A stretch of 6,305 bases of DNA from an uncultured Bacteroidales bacterium (lineage in GTDB: Bacteria > Bacteroidota > Bacteroidia > Bacteroidales > UBA932). The notes below the pieces were generated by a model. That model saw nothing but the letters and a program-made list of their open reading frames with translations. It made no database searches and had not been told where the DNA came from. Each line of letters begins with the position of its first letter. Position 1 is the stretch's first letter. The position numbers were made by a program, and so were the translations under genes. Location of the stretch: contig CAMNAD010000087.1 of NCBI GenBank assembly GCA_946530505.1, positions 1 through 6,305 on the forward strand, read 5' to 3'. Shown piece by piece: positions 5,234 to 6,305 of the stretch.

Positions 5234-6232
5234 ATGGCAAACATTACTGCAGCAGACGTAATGAAGTTACGTAAGATGACCTCCGCAGGCATGATGGATT
5301 GCAAGAAGGCCCTCGAAGAGGCTGAAGGCGATTTCCAGAAGGCTGCCGACATCATCCGTGAAAAAGGCAAGCTCGTAGCTGCCAAGCGTGCAGACCGCGA
5401 GACCTCCGAAGGTGCCGTCAAGGCACGTATCCAGGGCGGCAAGGGTATCCTTGTCTGCGTTGGTTGCGAAACCGACTTCGTATCCCGCAATGCCGACTTC
5501 CAGGCTCTTGCCGATGCTATCGCAGATGTGGCTATCGCCCAGTTCCCTGCCGACACCGAGGCTCTCCTCGCATGTGTGATGCCCGACGGCAACACCGTAC
5601 AGAAGGCCATCGAAGTCCAGACCGGAAAATCCGGCGAGAAGACCGTCATCGCTTACTACGCTCCCGTAGAGGCTCCTTTCGTGGCTCAGTACATCCACAC
5701 CCTCACCGGCAAGCTCGGTGCACTCGTAGGTTTCAACAAGGAGGTTCCCGCAGAACTCGCCAAGGGCGTAGTAATGCAGGTCGCTTCCATGAGCCCCGTT
5801 GCAATTTCCGAGGCAGACTGCCCCAAAGAAGTTGTCGATACCGAGTACAAGGTCGCTATCGAGAAGACCAAGGAAGAGCAGGTGCAGAAGGCCGTTGACG
5901 CCGCCCTCAAGAAGGCCGGCATCAACCCTGCACACGTCGACTCCGAGGATCATATCGAGAGCAACACCGCCAAGGGATGGATCACTCCCGAGCAGGCAGC
6001 ACAGGCTCGCGAAATCATCAAGACCGTCAGCGCAGAGAAGGCTGCAAACCTTCCTGCACAGATGATCGAGAACATCGCCAAGGGTCGTCTCGCCAAGTTC
6101 TTCAAGGAGAATACCCTCGAGGCTCAGGAGTACCAGATGGGCGACGGCAAGCAGACCGTCAAGGAAGCTATCGCGGCTGTCGACAAGGATGCGAAGGTCG
6201 TCGTTTTCAAGAAGTTCAATCTGAACGACTAG
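5234..6232 (+). CDS. tsf: Elongation factor Ts
   Basis: EF-Ts is the nucleotide exchange factor that releases GDP from EF-Tu in the cytoplasm. The product has 332 residues, longer than E. coli (about 283) and in the range of Bacteroidales EF-Ts. The N-terminal UBA-like module is clear: ADVMKLRKMTSAGMMDCKKA (7-26) then ALEEAEGDFQKAADIIREKG (26-45). The second signature VGCETDFVSRN (76-86) holds the TDFV loop that inserts into EF-Tu. The core includes YIHTLTGKLGALVGF (about 153-167), and the C-terminal part has GRLAKFFKEN before a dimer-type ending. The ATG at 5234 is supported by the MANITAADV start; ATCCCAGAAGTT before it offers at most a weak Shine-Dalgarno. It is 12 nt behind rpsB, the conserved rpsB-tsf operon, and is closed by a terminator. 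Confidence 0.98.
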   Translation: MANITAADVMKLRKMTSAGMMDCKKALEEAEGDFQKAADIIREKGKLVAAKRADRETSEGAVKARIQGGKGILVCVGCETDFVSRNADFQALADAIADVAIAQFPADTEALLACVMPDGNTVQKAIEVQTGKSGEKTVIAYYAPVEAPFVAQYIHTLTGKLGALVGFNKEVPAELAKGVVMQVASMSPVAISEADCPKEVVDTEYKVAIEKTKEEQVQKAVDAALKKAGINPAHVDSEDHIESNTAKGWITPEQAAQAREIIKTVSAEKAANLPAQMIENIAKGRLAKFFKENTLEAQEYQMGDGKQTVKEAIAAVDKDAKVVVFKKFNLND

Positions 6233-6245
6233 TTTGCGTGGTCAT

Positions 6246-6262
6246 TCCCGGCCCGACCGGGA
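6246..6262 (+). other. Small GC hairpin just after tsf
   Basis: TCCCGG (6246-6251) and CCGGGA (6257-6262) form a perfect 6-bp stem with a 5-nt loop (CCCGA), 13 nt after the tsf stop. No T-tract follows, so it is not a terminator by itself; it may protect the 3' end of the transcript together with the terminator 16 nt further on. Confidence 0.4.
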
Positions 6263-6278
6263 TCCGTTCCAATAAATC

Positions 6279-6305
6279 AGCCGACCCTCCGGGGCCGGCT
6301 TTTTT
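6279..6305 (+). terminator. Rho-independent terminator of the rpsB-tsf operon
   Basis: AGCCG (6279-6283) pairs with CGGCT (6296-6300). After one A-C mismatch, CCC (6285-6287) pairs with GGG (6292-6294) around a TCCG loop. Six Ts (6300-6305) run to the end of the window and may continue beyond it. Position 47 nt after the tsf stop, a GC-rich stem and a T-tract are the standard features. Confidence 0.85.

Noticed and set aside
4945..5649. Long minus-strand open frame (234 codons) opposite rpsB and tsf
   Set aside because: It is a mirror of strongly biased codons and the Ala/Glu-rich tail of S2; the product is low-complexity Ser/Ala/Arg and both sense genes are certain.
5267..5953. Minus-strand open frame (228 codons) inside tsf
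   Set aside because: It lies wholly opposite a well-conserved EF-Ts, shows no recognisable protein motif, and reflects codon bias of the sense strand.
1..6305. CRISPR array, tRNA or rRNA gene, insertion sequence, toxin-antitoxin or phage genes
   Set aside because: No repeat-spacer pattern, cloverleaf, transposase motif or terminal inverted repeats were seen on either strand; almost all sequence is covered by core genes.

Overview
The window is an ordinary housekeeping stretch of a Bacteroidota chromosome, most likely of the order Bacteroidales. Three things point there. The protein types fit: a succinate dehydrogenase/fumarate reductase cytochrome b of the five-helix Bacteroides kind, a long (332-residue) EF-Ts and an S2 with a C-terminal extension. 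The promoters have the phylum-specific -7 box TAnnTTTG. Genes lack clear Shine-Dalgarno sequences and have A-rich stretches before the start codon instead. The genus cannot be read from the sequence. Nothing suggests a mobile element, phage, CRISPR array or defence system.

Layout. At the left edge is the 3' end of an unidentified gene, overlapped by lpxK (lipid A 4'-kinase), both on the + strand. lpxK runs tail-to-tail into the minus-strand pair pyrH-frr (UMP kinase and ribosome recycling factor), with the lpxK and frr stop codons overlapping by 11 bp. pyrH diverges from a + strand sdhC-like gene across a 96-bp gap holding two overlapping, oppositely directed promoters. sdhC is followed not by the flavoprotein and iron-sulfur subunit genes but by a ribosomal cluster: rplM (L13), rpsI (S9), rpsB (S2), tsf (EF-Ts). 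A hairpin with a T-tract closes the cluster at the right edge.

How the genes relate. Apart from lpxK (outer-membrane lipid A) and sdhC (anaerobic fumarate respiration or TCA cycle), the genes serve translation and nucleotide supply. L13, S9 and S2 are ribosome parts, EF-Ts recycles EF-Tu, RRF splits ribosomes after termination, and PyrH feeds pyrimidine synthesis. rpsB, tsf, pyrH and frr often form one block in other bacteria; here it is split into two oppositely oriented units separated by sdhC and rplM-rpsI.

No new system was found. The regions worth a second look are non-coding: the structured 158-nt rpsI-rpsB gap, the rplM promoter merged with a terminator-like hairpin, the overlapping pyrH/sdhC promoters, and the hairpin between pyrH and frr.
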